Positions 10,201-19,411 of a stretch of DNA of 64,000 nt are shown in pieces. Position 1 is the stretch's first letter; each line of letters begins with the position of its first letter. The notes under the pieces were generated by a model, which had not been told where the DNA came from, did no database searches, and saw nothing but the letters and a program-made list of their open reading frames with translations. The DNA comes from Polyporus tsugae (taxonomy: Eukaryota > Basidiomycota > Agaricomycetes > Polyporales > Polyporaceae). The position numbers and the translations under genes are program-made. The DNA is taken from positions 2,501 through 66,500 of the forward strand of contig JAHRBS010000006.1 in NCBI GenBank assembly GCA_024305745.1. The letters are read 5' to 3'.

Positions 10201-12772
10201 GCCACTCCGTCGTGGCCGCACTCACGGGTGTCCGTCCGGGACGGATACCATTGGCGCGTGGGGAGACGAGAAGACATCGGGCAGGCCCCTCGCTCTCCTT
10301 GTCCGTCCTGGACGGATAGATTTCCACTGAGACCTCGTGAAATGCGGCGTGGTGGATTTCACGTCGATTTGTTATTGAACCGCAGGGGCCCATCCCCCGG
10401 TGTCCGTCCGGGACGGACACACTTTGTTCATCTCCACTGTTGCTCACACACTGTTCATCCAGGCTTTCTACGGTCGTTTCCGCCGCAGCCACCTCCACTA
10501 CAAGCTCCTTGATGACCCGCTCTGGGCGCCGAAAGATATGGAGGAGTGGGAGGCCACCACCTCTACGAAGCTCCAGAACCTCATCGACATCCTCCTCCAT
10601 CACCTCGCCGACGACAACGCCCCGCTCCTTCGCCGCCCCTCGCAAGACAGCAACGACTTGGAGGCGGATCCCGAATGGAAAATGCAGGAGCGCGACGACG
10701 AAACCGACTATCCCGACCGCATCATCGTCTACGTCGCCTTCCCTTCCAACAACCACCTCATCACGAAGGCAATTAACACTTTTCTTCTGTCGTTATCATT
10801 ACTTATACACTTTGATTTCGCAGGTCTTGAGCTTCTACGGCATCAAGTACATCGAGGTCAACGGCTCCAAGCGCATGTCCGTGCGCTCAAAGGACATAGC
10901 CAAGTTCCGCAACTCCGACCGCGACGGACCCCGTGTTTGCCTGTTGTCGAACGTTGGCACGATGGGCCTCAACCTCCCCCAGGCCAACATCCTCGTCGCC
11001 TTGGTAAGGTTCTATGTCTTACTGTTGTTATTTCTTACCTAACATCCAAACAGGATCAAATGTGGTCGCACCAGGACTTGCTTCAACTGATCGGTCGCAT
11101 TTGGCGCCACCCCCAGAAGAAGCAGGTGTTGGTTTACCAGCCTTGCCTCGAGCACGCCACGGACATGTTCCTGAGCGTTCTCTCGTTCTCGAAGAACGCG
11201 CTCCTCGCCGCCTTCACCAAGTCGTCGAAGCAGACAAGTAAGTTTTTAATTATTATCTTTATGACTCTAACAGCTGTTTACTAATGTACTGTAGAATCCA
11301 TCTTCCGTCATCTCCTTCCGGCCGGGCTCCGGGATGACAGTGACGAGGATGACGAGCCCGAGCCCGAGCCCGCGACGAAGACCAAGGCCAAGCCTGCGGC
11401 CAAGGCAGCCACCCGGGCATCCACCCGTGCATCCACCCAGGCGTCCACCCGGGCGTCCACGTCCAAGGCCAAGGCCAAGCCGCCCGCCGTCGCTGACGAG
11501 GACAAGGAGAGCTCGGAGAGCGAGGACAAGGAGAGCGAGGACGAGGAGGGCGAGGACGAGCAGCCGACAGGCAAGGCCAAGCCTGCGGCCAAGGCAGCCC
11601 CCCCCGCGTCCAAGCCCAAGCCCAAGCCCAAGCCCAAGCCCAAGTCGCCCGCCGTCGTCGCTGACGAAGACGAGGAGAGCAAGGAGAGCGACGACGAGGA
11701 GAGCGAGGACGAGCAGCCGAAAGGCAAGGCTAAGGGTAAGGCCAAGGCAGCCCCCCCCGCCTCCACCCGTGCATCCACGCCCAAGCCCAAGCCCAAGCCC
11801 AAGCCCAAGCCCAAGCCCAAGTCGCCCGCCGTCGTCGCTGACGAGGGCGAGGAGGCCGAGCAACCGAGAGCCAAGGGCAAGAGCAAGGTCGCCGCCACCG
11901 CAAGGGTCGCTCCCGAGGATGACAACGACCAGCAGCCTGAGCCCGCCCCAACCCAGCCCTCCAAGCGCGACCGCAGGAAGCTCGTGCCAGAAGTGGTGCT
12001 CGAATCGCGCCAGTCCCAGTCTGCGCCGGCGGGGAAGAACAGCAAGAAGGACAAGAAGAAGCACCCCGCGCCCGAGCCCGCGCCCGAGCCCGTGCCCGAG
12101 CCCGTGCCCGAGCCAGCCCCCCAGCCCAAGGTGTCCAAGCCCAAGGTTAGGCCTACACCGAGGGCACCAGCGGCCTCATCGTCGGCGCGCACCGAGGACA
12201 CACGCGCGGAGCCCGGGCCCTCGCGTCAGACCCGTCCCGACGCCCCCGCCACCCCCAACGCTCCCCCCTTGAAGCGCACGGCCAACGTGTCAGGGCATCG
12301 CGATGAAGAGGTGGACGACGAGCAGAAGGCCAAGCGGCAGAAGAAGAAGGAGAAGAAGGAGAGGCAGGCCCTAAAGCGCAAACGCGAGGAAGCCGAGAGA
12401 GAGCAACTGGCCCAGGCAGTCACCCTCCCCCAGAACTTTCATTTCGACTTCGACGTGGACCCGGCGCCCGAAGGTCGCAGCCCACCGGCGAAGAGGGTTG
12501 CAGGAGAGGGCGCGGGTGCCTCTGGGAGCGGCGCGGGTGCCTCTGGGAGCGGCGCGGGTGCCTCTGGGAGCGGCGCGGGTGCCTCTGGGAGCGGCGCGGG
12601 TGCCTCTGGCTCTTCTCCCGCCGGCGGTCGTGGTGGTGGGGCTTCTGGCGGCCGCGCATCTAGGCGCGACGATAGCGACAGCGATCGGCCAATGGAGGCC
12701 AAGGACATTTTTCTGAAGCGGGTCGCGGGGAGCGGCCGGCCTGGTAAGGCGAGTCAGCTCGGCCGCAAGTAG
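7226..12772 (+). CDS. SNF2-family helicase-like ATPase, 1470 aa, 11 exons
   Basis: Exons: 7226-7612, 7667-7901, 7952-8140, 8198-8716, 8773-9020, 9076-9321, 9375-9815, 10463-10768, 10824-11003, 11054-11237, 11295-12772. All junctions keep one frame. The protein carries the two-lobed SNF2 ATPase layout: Walker A as DQVGVGKT (about 409-416), motif II as DEAAK (about 570), TATPITN (about 600), then the C-terminal lobe with FYGIKYIEVNGSKRM and QLIGRIWRHPQKKQV (about 930), ending near residue 978. Canonical SNF2 proteins have DEMGLGKT and DEAH/DEGH, so this is a divergent member. Residues 980-1470 are disordered: alternating Lys/Pro runs, acidic Ser/Glu/Asp blocks and a GAGASGS repeat. Likely role: ATP-driven remodelling or translocation on chromatin in the nucleus. 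Intron 7 is 647 nt and full of palindromes, while the other introns are about 50-57 nt. Intron 8 uses a GC donor. Confidence 0.9.
9816..10462 (+). repeat. Oversized intron with seven palindromes
   Basis: GT-AG intron 7 of the SNF2-like gene, phase 0, about 11 times longer than its neighbours. It contains palindromes at 9889-9907 (centre T), 9960-9978 (A), 10049-10067 (G), 10161-10179 (C), 10229-10247 (G), 10300-10318 (T) and 10401-10419 (G). The pair at 10161 and 10229 forms the ends of a hairpin with arms of about 34 nt. A 31-bp segment at 10101-10131 matches 29 of 31 positions in the same gene's upstream region (6887-6917). The splice donor GTAAGT and acceptor CCAG are intact, so the insertion is probably tolerated because it is spliced out. 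Confidence 0.93.
12509..12616 (+). repeat. Coding minisatellite, 21-bp unit
   Basis: About five tandem copies of a GGCGCGGGTGCCTCTGGGAGC-type 21-bp unit encode repeated GAGASGS heptads in the disordered tail of the SNF2-like protein. The copies are almost identical, which points to recent slippage expansion. Confidence 0.9.
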
Positions 12773-13167
12773 ACTTGTTATTCTTCGCATATCGCTCTCG
12801 TTTGACTCGGACAACTGTACTATAGCATTCTGGATACGACGCACGGCTGAGATTGTTTGTTGGACAGTCGATAGGACTGTATCTTCCCATATGTTTACCT
12901 TATCCATACCTCTTAATCTCAATCTGTGACCCCCCCTTCAACAGAACAGCACGGGTTGAATTGCGCGGTACAATAAATGGATGTAGGGCTTACCTGCCTT
13001 GTCCATGACGGATTCCAAACCTTTTGACGAACAGGCCTGACCAGATCCCCTCCCGACCAGCTCATCTACATTCCTCTCCCCGACGAACTGTCGCGTCTAT
13101 CAATCCTCAAGGCTGTGCTCACGCGGAATATCACAGGTGTGTGCTGCTGGCGCTGTGCACCCAGAAG
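12773..13167. other. Spacer downstream of the SNF2-like gene
   Basis: No gene or repeat is recognised. It probably includes the 3' untranslated region of the SNF2-like gene. Confidence 0.4.
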
Positions 13168-13243
13168 AGCCCGTCCTGGACGGACACGGCTGCACGGGCA
13201 CCCACACACCCCTCGCACGACACCTGTCCGTCCAGGACGGACG
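13168..13243. repeat. Two palindromes with mismatched outer bases
   Basis: One at 13168-13186 (centre T, left end altered) and one at 13225-13243 (centre A, last bases altered). The cores CCGTCC and GGACGG are kept in both. Confidence 0.85.
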
Positions 13244-13450
13244 GCCACGCACCCATGCCTGTCTGGCCCATGTCCAGCCACGTGTGAAAGCAGCCGTTCG
13301 TGCGTGTTCAAGTTCTATGGGTCGTTGTTCAGCGTGCCACTTGTTATTAGCGCAACTTCTCGTTATCCAATAACTATTACTTGCCGAATTTCATTATGAC
13401 GAATCACACTCGCAATTGTACAGATGTAAATGGCAGCAGGTGACAGAGCA

Positions 13451-13704
13451 GTGGTATCCGTCCTGCACATGCAGTGTGGCAGGTGTCCGTCCAGGACGGA
13501 CGGCTGGGGATCGGGGGACGCACGCGCAGTGCGGCAGGTGTCCGTCCAGGACGGACAGGACGGGTGCTCACACCCCAGTGGTATCCGTCCTGCACATGCA
13601 GTGTAGCAGGTGTCCGTCCAGGACGGACGGCCGAGGATGGTGGGACGCACATGCAGTGCGGCAGGTGTCCGTCCAGGACGGACAGGACGGGTGCTCACAC
13701 CACA
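13451..13704. repeat. 127-bp tandem duplication with four palindromes
   Basis: Two 127-bp units, 13451-13577 and 13578-13704, each with two palindromes: 13484-13502 and 13539-13557, then 13611-13629 and 13666-13684. All four centres are A. Each unit also holds a half-related GTATCCGTCCTGCACATGCA segment. The flank at about 13720-13840 resembles, weakly, the arm sequence of the foldbacks at 15.4-19.4 kb (GCATCAAT, TTATTA). Confidence 0.95.
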
Positions 13705-14878
13705 ATGCTATACCGACTGGCATTACTATGTATTGCTTTGTTCTCATTCAATGCTGCTATTAAACATTGCATCAATAGACGCATTAACATCAAGTCTTGA
13801 CACCCTGTGTGTTATTATTGGTACACTGGTGTAGAGTGTATCTGCTCCATCTTTATCTAGTAAAAAGTTGATGACTAACTCACTACTTCGCCATCAAGTT
13901 CTACGTCTACGTGGTGTTCACATAAGCAGCTCATTAGCTACAGCCACCTCAGGGCGTTAAGCTCCAGACAGATCATCACATTATACACAATATTCGCCTA
14001 ACACAAATCAATGTAACTCCCAACTTGTAACCCACAGGCCGTCCTACTAATCCTCACAAGCCAAGATAAGCTGTAGCAGTTTTTGCCTACTGGAAACAGC
14101 ATCCATCATACCAAGGTTTCTTATTCACTTCGCGCTTGAAAGAAATAGCCCTCGACGGTCCACCACTGTCAAAGCTAGATTCCGGTAAGCAAACGCCTCT
14201 AGAAACAGACAACTTGGGCTTACGGTGGGGTGCTTACGTCCCTCAGGCGAGTAGTGGGGCGAACGGGACTGTAAGCCCTTGCAAGACGCCAGGGAGAAGA
14301 GTCGACAATGCCCATAGGCTGAGCAGGAGGTGGAGCCTCGCTGAAGCGCACAGGAGGCAGAGGCTGAATAGGAGGGGGTGGTAATGGGCCTAGAGGAGGA
14401 GGGCGGCACGGAGGGAGCTAGCAAACCATATTCATCAGAGGGGTTGGCATCCTGACAAACATGTGGATCTGACCTTTTCAAGTGAGCGTATTCTAACCCC
14501 ACGATGCTGTGTTGCATTGTAGTTGGCGAGTTCAATTTCGTCGTCAAGCTCCCGCCCAGATACCAAGCAATCGACCCCGAGGTTGTTGGTGAGAACAATG
14601 GAGCACTGCCCGGAGTCATTGGTGCCAGACTCCGTAGAAGTGAGACTCCCATCCTCTCCATGTTCGTCAGCATCCTCCGCAGAGAGCGGGTGAAGGCTCT
14701 GAGCATCCACGTCCCGCGGACGCACGGGGGGGCGGACAGTCTCGTCGGTACTGGTGCTGGTGCGTGACGCTACGGGGAGGGGGCGCATCGTGACTCAATG
14801 CGGGGTCAGTGAGGTCGGGACTGGATTAAATATCCCGAAAGTGTGAGAGTCGTGCCTTCCTTACGGCAAGGGCTAGGA
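13705..14878. other. Spacer with one doubtful minus-strand ORF
   Basis: A minus-strand frame from ATG 14788 to 14435 encodes 117 polar residues (MRPLPVASRTSTSTDETVRP). An AT-rich TATTTAA lies about 40 bp upstream of it. It has no recognised domain and could be either a small gene or chance. The rest of the interval shows nothing I can name. Confidence 0.2.
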
Positions 14879-15038
14879 CGACAAAGTAAGGCCGAAGTCC
14901 GGAAGCTGGCCTAGGGGGAAAATAGTTAGCCCACAAGCGAAGGTATGCGAAGCTACCGTTTACGGTAAGGTTCCAGCCAAACCACAGCCGAGGAAAGGTC
15001 GATGTCAGCCAGTTCTCGGACTTCGACCTTACGTCATT
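14879..15038. mobile_element. Possible short MITE
   Basis: About 30-bp inverted ends, starting ACGACAAAGTAAGGCCGAAG on the left and ending CTTCGACCTTACGTCAT on the right, enclose about 100 bp of non-coding DNA. The inverted match has several mismatches. No clear target duplication was identified. Confidence 0.4.
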
Positions 15039-15396
15039 ATATCACTGCCGCGGAGTGCGCATGACGGAGTAGAGGTTCGAGATATCCGTCGAAGCTATAC
15101 TGCGGTTCTGGGACTAAGTCCAACAGGGCAGGCCTCTCCATTGAGGAAGAACATTGACTACGGTTCAATGTCAGCACCTTCGTGCATGGTATCCGTACTT
15201 GAGGAATGTGTCGGCCACCACCGTCGTTCGCGCAGTGCCCGCAGACTCTTGCCCTATAAGTTGCTCATGACGCAATGTGATAACGAAATTGAAGCCTTGA
15301 CAGCGAAGTACACCCTTAGTTTGTTGTTAATATTCACTCCAACTGCTGAGGTTAAGCCCCGCACGCATATGTGGTGGACAGGGCCAGTGCAGCAGG

Positions 15397-15415
15397 TGTC
15401 CGTCCAGGACGGACA
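15397..15415. repeat. Palindrome at the left border of a foldback
   Basis: Perfect copy, centre A at 15406. Its right half GGACGGACA is also the first 9 bp of the foldback that follows. About 15040-15396 to its left shows no gene. Confidence 0.92.
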
Positions 15416-15949
15416 GGTCGGATGTAAGGCCCTATGCAAACTGGCCTGTAGAGTTATCATTCGACGCTACTATTAAGTGGTGGATTAATGAATGCATCAA
15501 TGCCTTTACCTGGCCGAGTTATTAGCACACCAGTGCGCATTTATTGGGTTCTACTGGTGTTAGTTAATGATTAATAAAGAGGTGAGTGCGATGCTATGGC
15601 ATTAACGGACGCCAGTCATTAGTTCACGATCAGTGGTGGGAGCACAGTCAGGCGCCACGCTAGTGGTGTCCGTCCAGGACGGACACCTCTAGCATGGCGC
15701 CCGACCGTGTTCCCACCACTGACCGTGAACTTACCACTGGCTTCCGTTAATGCCTTAGAGTAGTGTCGCATTCACCTTTTATTAATCATTAGCTAACACC
15801 AGTAGAACCCAATAAATGCGCACTGGTGTGCTAATAACTCGGCCAGGTAAAGGCATTGATGCATTCATTAATCCACCACTTAATAGTAGCGTCGAATGAT
15901 AACCTTGCAGGCCAGTCTGCATAGGGCCTTACATCCGACCTGTCCGTCC
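15407..15949. mobile_element. 543-bp foldback element hinged on a palindrome
   Basis: It begins with GGACGGACA and ends with TGTCCGTCC, the two palindrome halves. Its arms (about 15416-15666 and 15686-15940) are reverse complements with scattered mismatches. A complete palindrome sits at its exact centre, 15667-15685. It has no coding capacity. The arm motifs (GCAAACTGGCCTG, GCATCAATG, GCGCATTTATTG) recur in the foldback at 18936-19411 and in the loop of the 3-kb element. It may be a non-autonomous element with long inverted ends, or the result of palindrome-initiated inverted duplication. Confidence 0.88.
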
Positions 15950-16185
15950 ACTTCATGCACTAGTCATCTCCAAGACAGGCCATGACATTATGTTACAAAA
16001 CAATATGCGATATGACAACGTATCAACCAACTCCATGCGCAAAATACAGACACCCCCGCCAAACATCGCTGTCGCCGACCCAACCATCACGCGTGCACCC
16101 TCCTCCCGCCTTCTCCGTCCTCTTCGCCTGCTTTCTCGCCCACTGGAGGGTATCGAGGACGGCCGCCGGAGGACGACATCAACGC

Positions 16186-16932
16186 TCACGGCGCGGCTGT
16201 CGAGCCCCAGAACACACCGTGCCTGACAACGGTGGTCACTGCAGAGAAACAGTTAGCAACTCTACACCGCGAATAGATCGGGTAATACGCACGCTCGCGG
16301 AGACTGGTAACGTCTTGTTTGAGGTACACCAACAGTTGCACCCTCGCGTCCACGACCTCCGCATCCGCCATTTGCAGCGCGAACTCTGCCCCGTTGGTCA
16401 CCTCCTGGGCATACTGAGCTGCGGCTTTCTCGGCCTTCCTGCGTGCTTGCAAGTACGAGTGCATCGCGTTGCTGAAGTTGTCTTGCGCCGTGTTCATCTG
16501 CCTCACCCGCGTAATGATGGAGTATTCTTCACCAAACTCCCTCAGCGCCCGACTGCTAGGCCGCTCGTGATACGGCAGGCTGGCGAGGTGGCTGTACAGC
16601 GTGCTGAACTCGCTATCCACATTCACCAACGGAGGCAGCGCGCGCACTAGCATTAGGAATGCTGACATCGCATACGACGCGCTGAACCTAACAGGCTGCG
16701 GCCTCGGGCCTGGGATGGGGGTCGATGGTGGGGATAGGTTACTGGTGACAATGCGGCCGACGAAGGCCTTGAGCTCATAGGACACAAACTGGTCGACAGA
16801 GTTCATAGCGGTGAGAATGACAGTGATGCGATGGCTGCTCTCCCAACTTGCGGTCCCTTTATATTCATCGCCAGGCGGGCTCATCCATGCGGCCAGCACC
16901 TCCACGGCCTTCCTTTTCACTTCACCGTCCGT
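16186..16932 (-). pseudogene. Start-less copy of the element's unknown gene
   Basis: The inverted partner of the gene at 18048-18802. Protein similarity covers the whole length; blocks such as MSAFLMLVRALPPLVNVDSE are identical and others diverged. At the position of the partner's ATG this copy has ACG (16932-16930), and I see no other in-frame ATG close by. The first codon that could serve is GTG at 16920. The C-terminal intron, about 16242-16292, is conserved and joins to TTVVRHGVFWGSTAAP before the stop. It is otherwise open, so loss of the start may be recent, or a non-ATG start may be used. Confidence 0.7.
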
Positions 16933-17508
16933 CCCATAAGTCCTCCCTTCTTGCCGGGGTCTCCATCAACACTCCTTAGTACATTCAAGTCCATCAGGTT
17001 CATTCTATACATAGACAGTCATGTTCCTCGGTACCGCGGAACATCCCTTCCCTTCCTTCCTTCTACAACAGAACACGTAATTCCTATATCAGGCCACTTC
17101 GTGTCCGCTTCAGAAGCCAATGTGGGCGTGAACCTACTATATTGTTAATTGACAGAATATGACGTCCTCCCACACTGTGCTATATGTTTTCTACTCTTTG
17201 TGTTTCACCTACACATATGTTCTCACTCAATTGTAAATGGGATTGAACTCCTGTGAGAAGTGTGTGACGAGACGGTTGTCGAAGTCCTCACCAGCCGAGT
17301 GAGTGTCTCTAGCAGCAGTCCTCCAAACCTATTCTCGGTTCTACCATCAGTGAAGTTTGTACTCGCAACTGGTGCACATTTATTGTGTTCTACCCGTCTT
17401 AGCCAACAATTAAAGAGGTGAATGCGACGCTACTTTACGGCATTAAAGGAAGCTGATTGTAAGACTAAGGGCAGTATGGTCAGGCGTCATGACAGCGGTG
17501 TCCGTCCG

Positions 17509-17527
17509 GGACGGACACTCTGCACGG
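17509..17527. repeat. Palindrome inside the 3-kb element
   Basis: Perfect copy with G at the centre, 28 bp from the element's symmetry point. It lies in a roughly 240-bp loop whose left part resembles the arm of the 15.4-kb foldback. The element therefore carries a copy of the kind of site it is inserted in. Confidence 0.93.
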
Positions 17528-18047
17528 GTTGGGACCAAGTGCGGTACTCGCTGAGCCGCCAAAACAGCAAACGTCTCCAACTGACGTACTGCCACTAATA
17601 GATACTGTCCCTTGCGAGTGCAAACTTCACTGATGGTAGAACCGAGAATAGGTTTGGAGGACTGCTGCTAGAGACACTCACTCGGCTGGTGAGGACTTCG
17701 ACAACCGTCTCGTCACACACTTCTCACAGGAGTTCAATCCCATTTACAATTGAGTGAGAACATATGTGTAGGTGAAACACAAAGAGTAGAAAACATATAG
17801 CACAGTGTGGGAGGACGTCATATTCTGTCAATTAACAATATAGTAGGTTCACGCCCACATTGGCTTCTGAAGCGGACACGAAGTGGCCTGATATAGGAAT
17901 TACGTGTTCTGTTGTAGAAGGAAGGAAGGGAAGGGATGTTCCGCGGTACCGAGGAACATGACTGTCTATGTATAGAATGAACCTGATGGACTTGAATGTA
18001 CTAAGGAGTGTTGATGGAGACCCCGGCAAGAAGGGAGGACTTATGGG

Positions 18048-18802
18048 ATGGACGGTGAAGTGAAAAGGAAGGCCGTGGAGGTGCTGGCCGCATGGATGAG
18101 CCCGCCTGGCGATGAATATAAAGGGACCGCAAGTTGGGAGAGCAGCCATCGCATCACTGTCATTCTCACCGCTATGAGCTTCATCGACGACTTTGTGCAC
18201 CAGGAGGTCATCAACTACGTCACCCGGACTGTCTCCCGCCACCCATCCACACTTACACAATCGACCCCCATCACAGGCGCGACGCTGCAGCCTGCTAGTT
18301 TGAACGCGTCGTACACGATGTCGGCGTTCCTAATGCTAGTGCGCGCGCTGCCTCCGTTGGTGAATGTGGATAGCGAGTTCAGCACGCTGTACAGCCACCT
18401 CGCCAGCCTGCCGTATCACGAGCGGCCTGGCCTTCGGGATCTGCGGGAGTTTGGTGAGGAATACTCCATCATTACGCGGGTCAGGCGGATGAAGGCGACG
18501 CAAGACAACTTCTGCGCAGCGATGCACGCGTACTTGCAAGCACGCGGAAAGGCCGAGGAAGCCGCCGCTGAGTACGCCGAGGAGATGAACCAGAGGACGG
18601 AGGGCAAGCTGCACATGGCGGATGCGGAGGTCACGGAGGCGAAGGCGCGTCTTTTGGCGCACCTCAAAGAAGACATCACGAGTCGCAACGAGTGTGAGTA
18701 TCAACCCGATCTGTTCGCGGTATAGAGTTACTAACTGTTTTCTCTGCAGTGACCACTGTTGTCAGGCACGGTGTCTACTGGGACACAGCAGCGGCACCGT
18801 GA
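18048..18802 (+). CDS. Unknown 232-aa protein of the 3-kb element
   Basis: Exons 18048-18693 and 18750-18802; the intron is 56 nt with GTGAGT and CTGCAG. The start is ATG in CTTATGGGATGGACGG. The protein (MDGEVKRKAVEVLAAWMSPP) shows no family I know. It has a basic N-terminus, a central conserved block around residues 90-135 and an Ala/Glu-rich, probably coiled-coil stretch at about 150-215, ending RHGVYWDTAAAP. There is no signal peptide, membrane segment or zinc-finger pattern. Two copies at mirrored positions inside a bounded element suggest a role in the element's own maintenance or movement, but no catalytic residues of a transposase or recombinase are visible. Confidence 0.6.
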
Positions 18803-18935
18803 GCGCCGATGTCTTGGGTGAGAAAGTAGGACGGTGTCTGTACTGCGTGTATTGCTTAATATGTTGTCGCATTGCATATTGTAACTCAATGTCATGGCCT
18901 GTCTTGGTCTAGGAGATGGACTTAGTCAATGAAGT

Positions 18936-19411
18936 GGACGGACAGCTCAGATGCTTGTCCTGCCTCCCGCTGCAAACTGGCTTGCAAGGTTATTATATCA
19001 GTATTGCTTCGTTCAATGCCACTATTAAGTGGTCAATTGATCAATGCATCAATGTCTTTACCCCGCCGTGTTATTAGCATACGGGACAGTATTCATTAGT
19101 AGCAGTATATCAGCTAAGTACTGCACTTGGTCGCACCCCATGCACAGTGTGTCCGTGCAGGATGGAGACCTATGGCCCGACGCCTGACCGCACACGCACT
19201 ACCGATGGGCAGAACAACAAGATATGGGCACTAGTCTACCAATAATTCAGCCGAATAAAGACTTAAAGATCAGTTAATGTTAATGCATCAATGCACCGCA
19301 TAATAGGGGCATTGAACGAAGCAAAAGAGATAGGTGCTTTGTAATGACCATGCAGGCCAGTTGGCACATCATTGCAATATGAGCCAGGTCTAACACCGGA
19401 CCTGTCCGTCC
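18936..19411. mobile_element. Older foldback with half-palindrome ends
   Basis: It starts with GGACGGACA (18936-18944) and ends with TGTCCGTCC (19403-19411). The arms are imperfectly inverted; TTGCTTCGTTCAATGCC on one side mirrors GGCATTGAACGAAGCAA on the other. A decayed palindrome (19150-19168) lies near the middle. The layout matches the 15407-15949 element, but with more mutations. Confidence 0.75.

Larger units (their letters stand above)
15950..18935. mobile_element. 3-kb inverted element inserted inside a palindrome
   Basis: The ends read ACTTCAT and ATGAAGT and continue into inverted homology (CAAGACAGGCCATGAC inward on both sides). The outer flanks are TGTCCGTCC (15941-15949) and GGACGGACA (18936-18944), so the element exactly splits one palindrome. 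It contains two divergently oriented copies of the same unknown gene around a centre near 17490. The arms 16933-17370 and 17610-18047 are almost identical, while the coding parts further out have diverged. A palindrome with G at the centre (17509-17527) lies near the middle. No known transposase is encoded. Confidence 0.85.

Noticed and set aside
11334..12272. 312-aa Pro/Arg-rich ORF in the SNF2 tail
   Set aside because: Out-of-frame shadow of the Lys/Pro-repeat tail exon.
694..13684. Many small ORFs with repeated VRPGRT, SVQDG or PSRTD peptides
   Set aside because: They are translations of the stop-free palindrome in its different frames on both strands and have no start, splice or domain support.
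14125..14788. A minus-strand gene upstream of the 15-kb foldback
   Set aside because: Two overlapping frames without domain or clear splice link; kept only as a doubtful ORF in the spacer entry.
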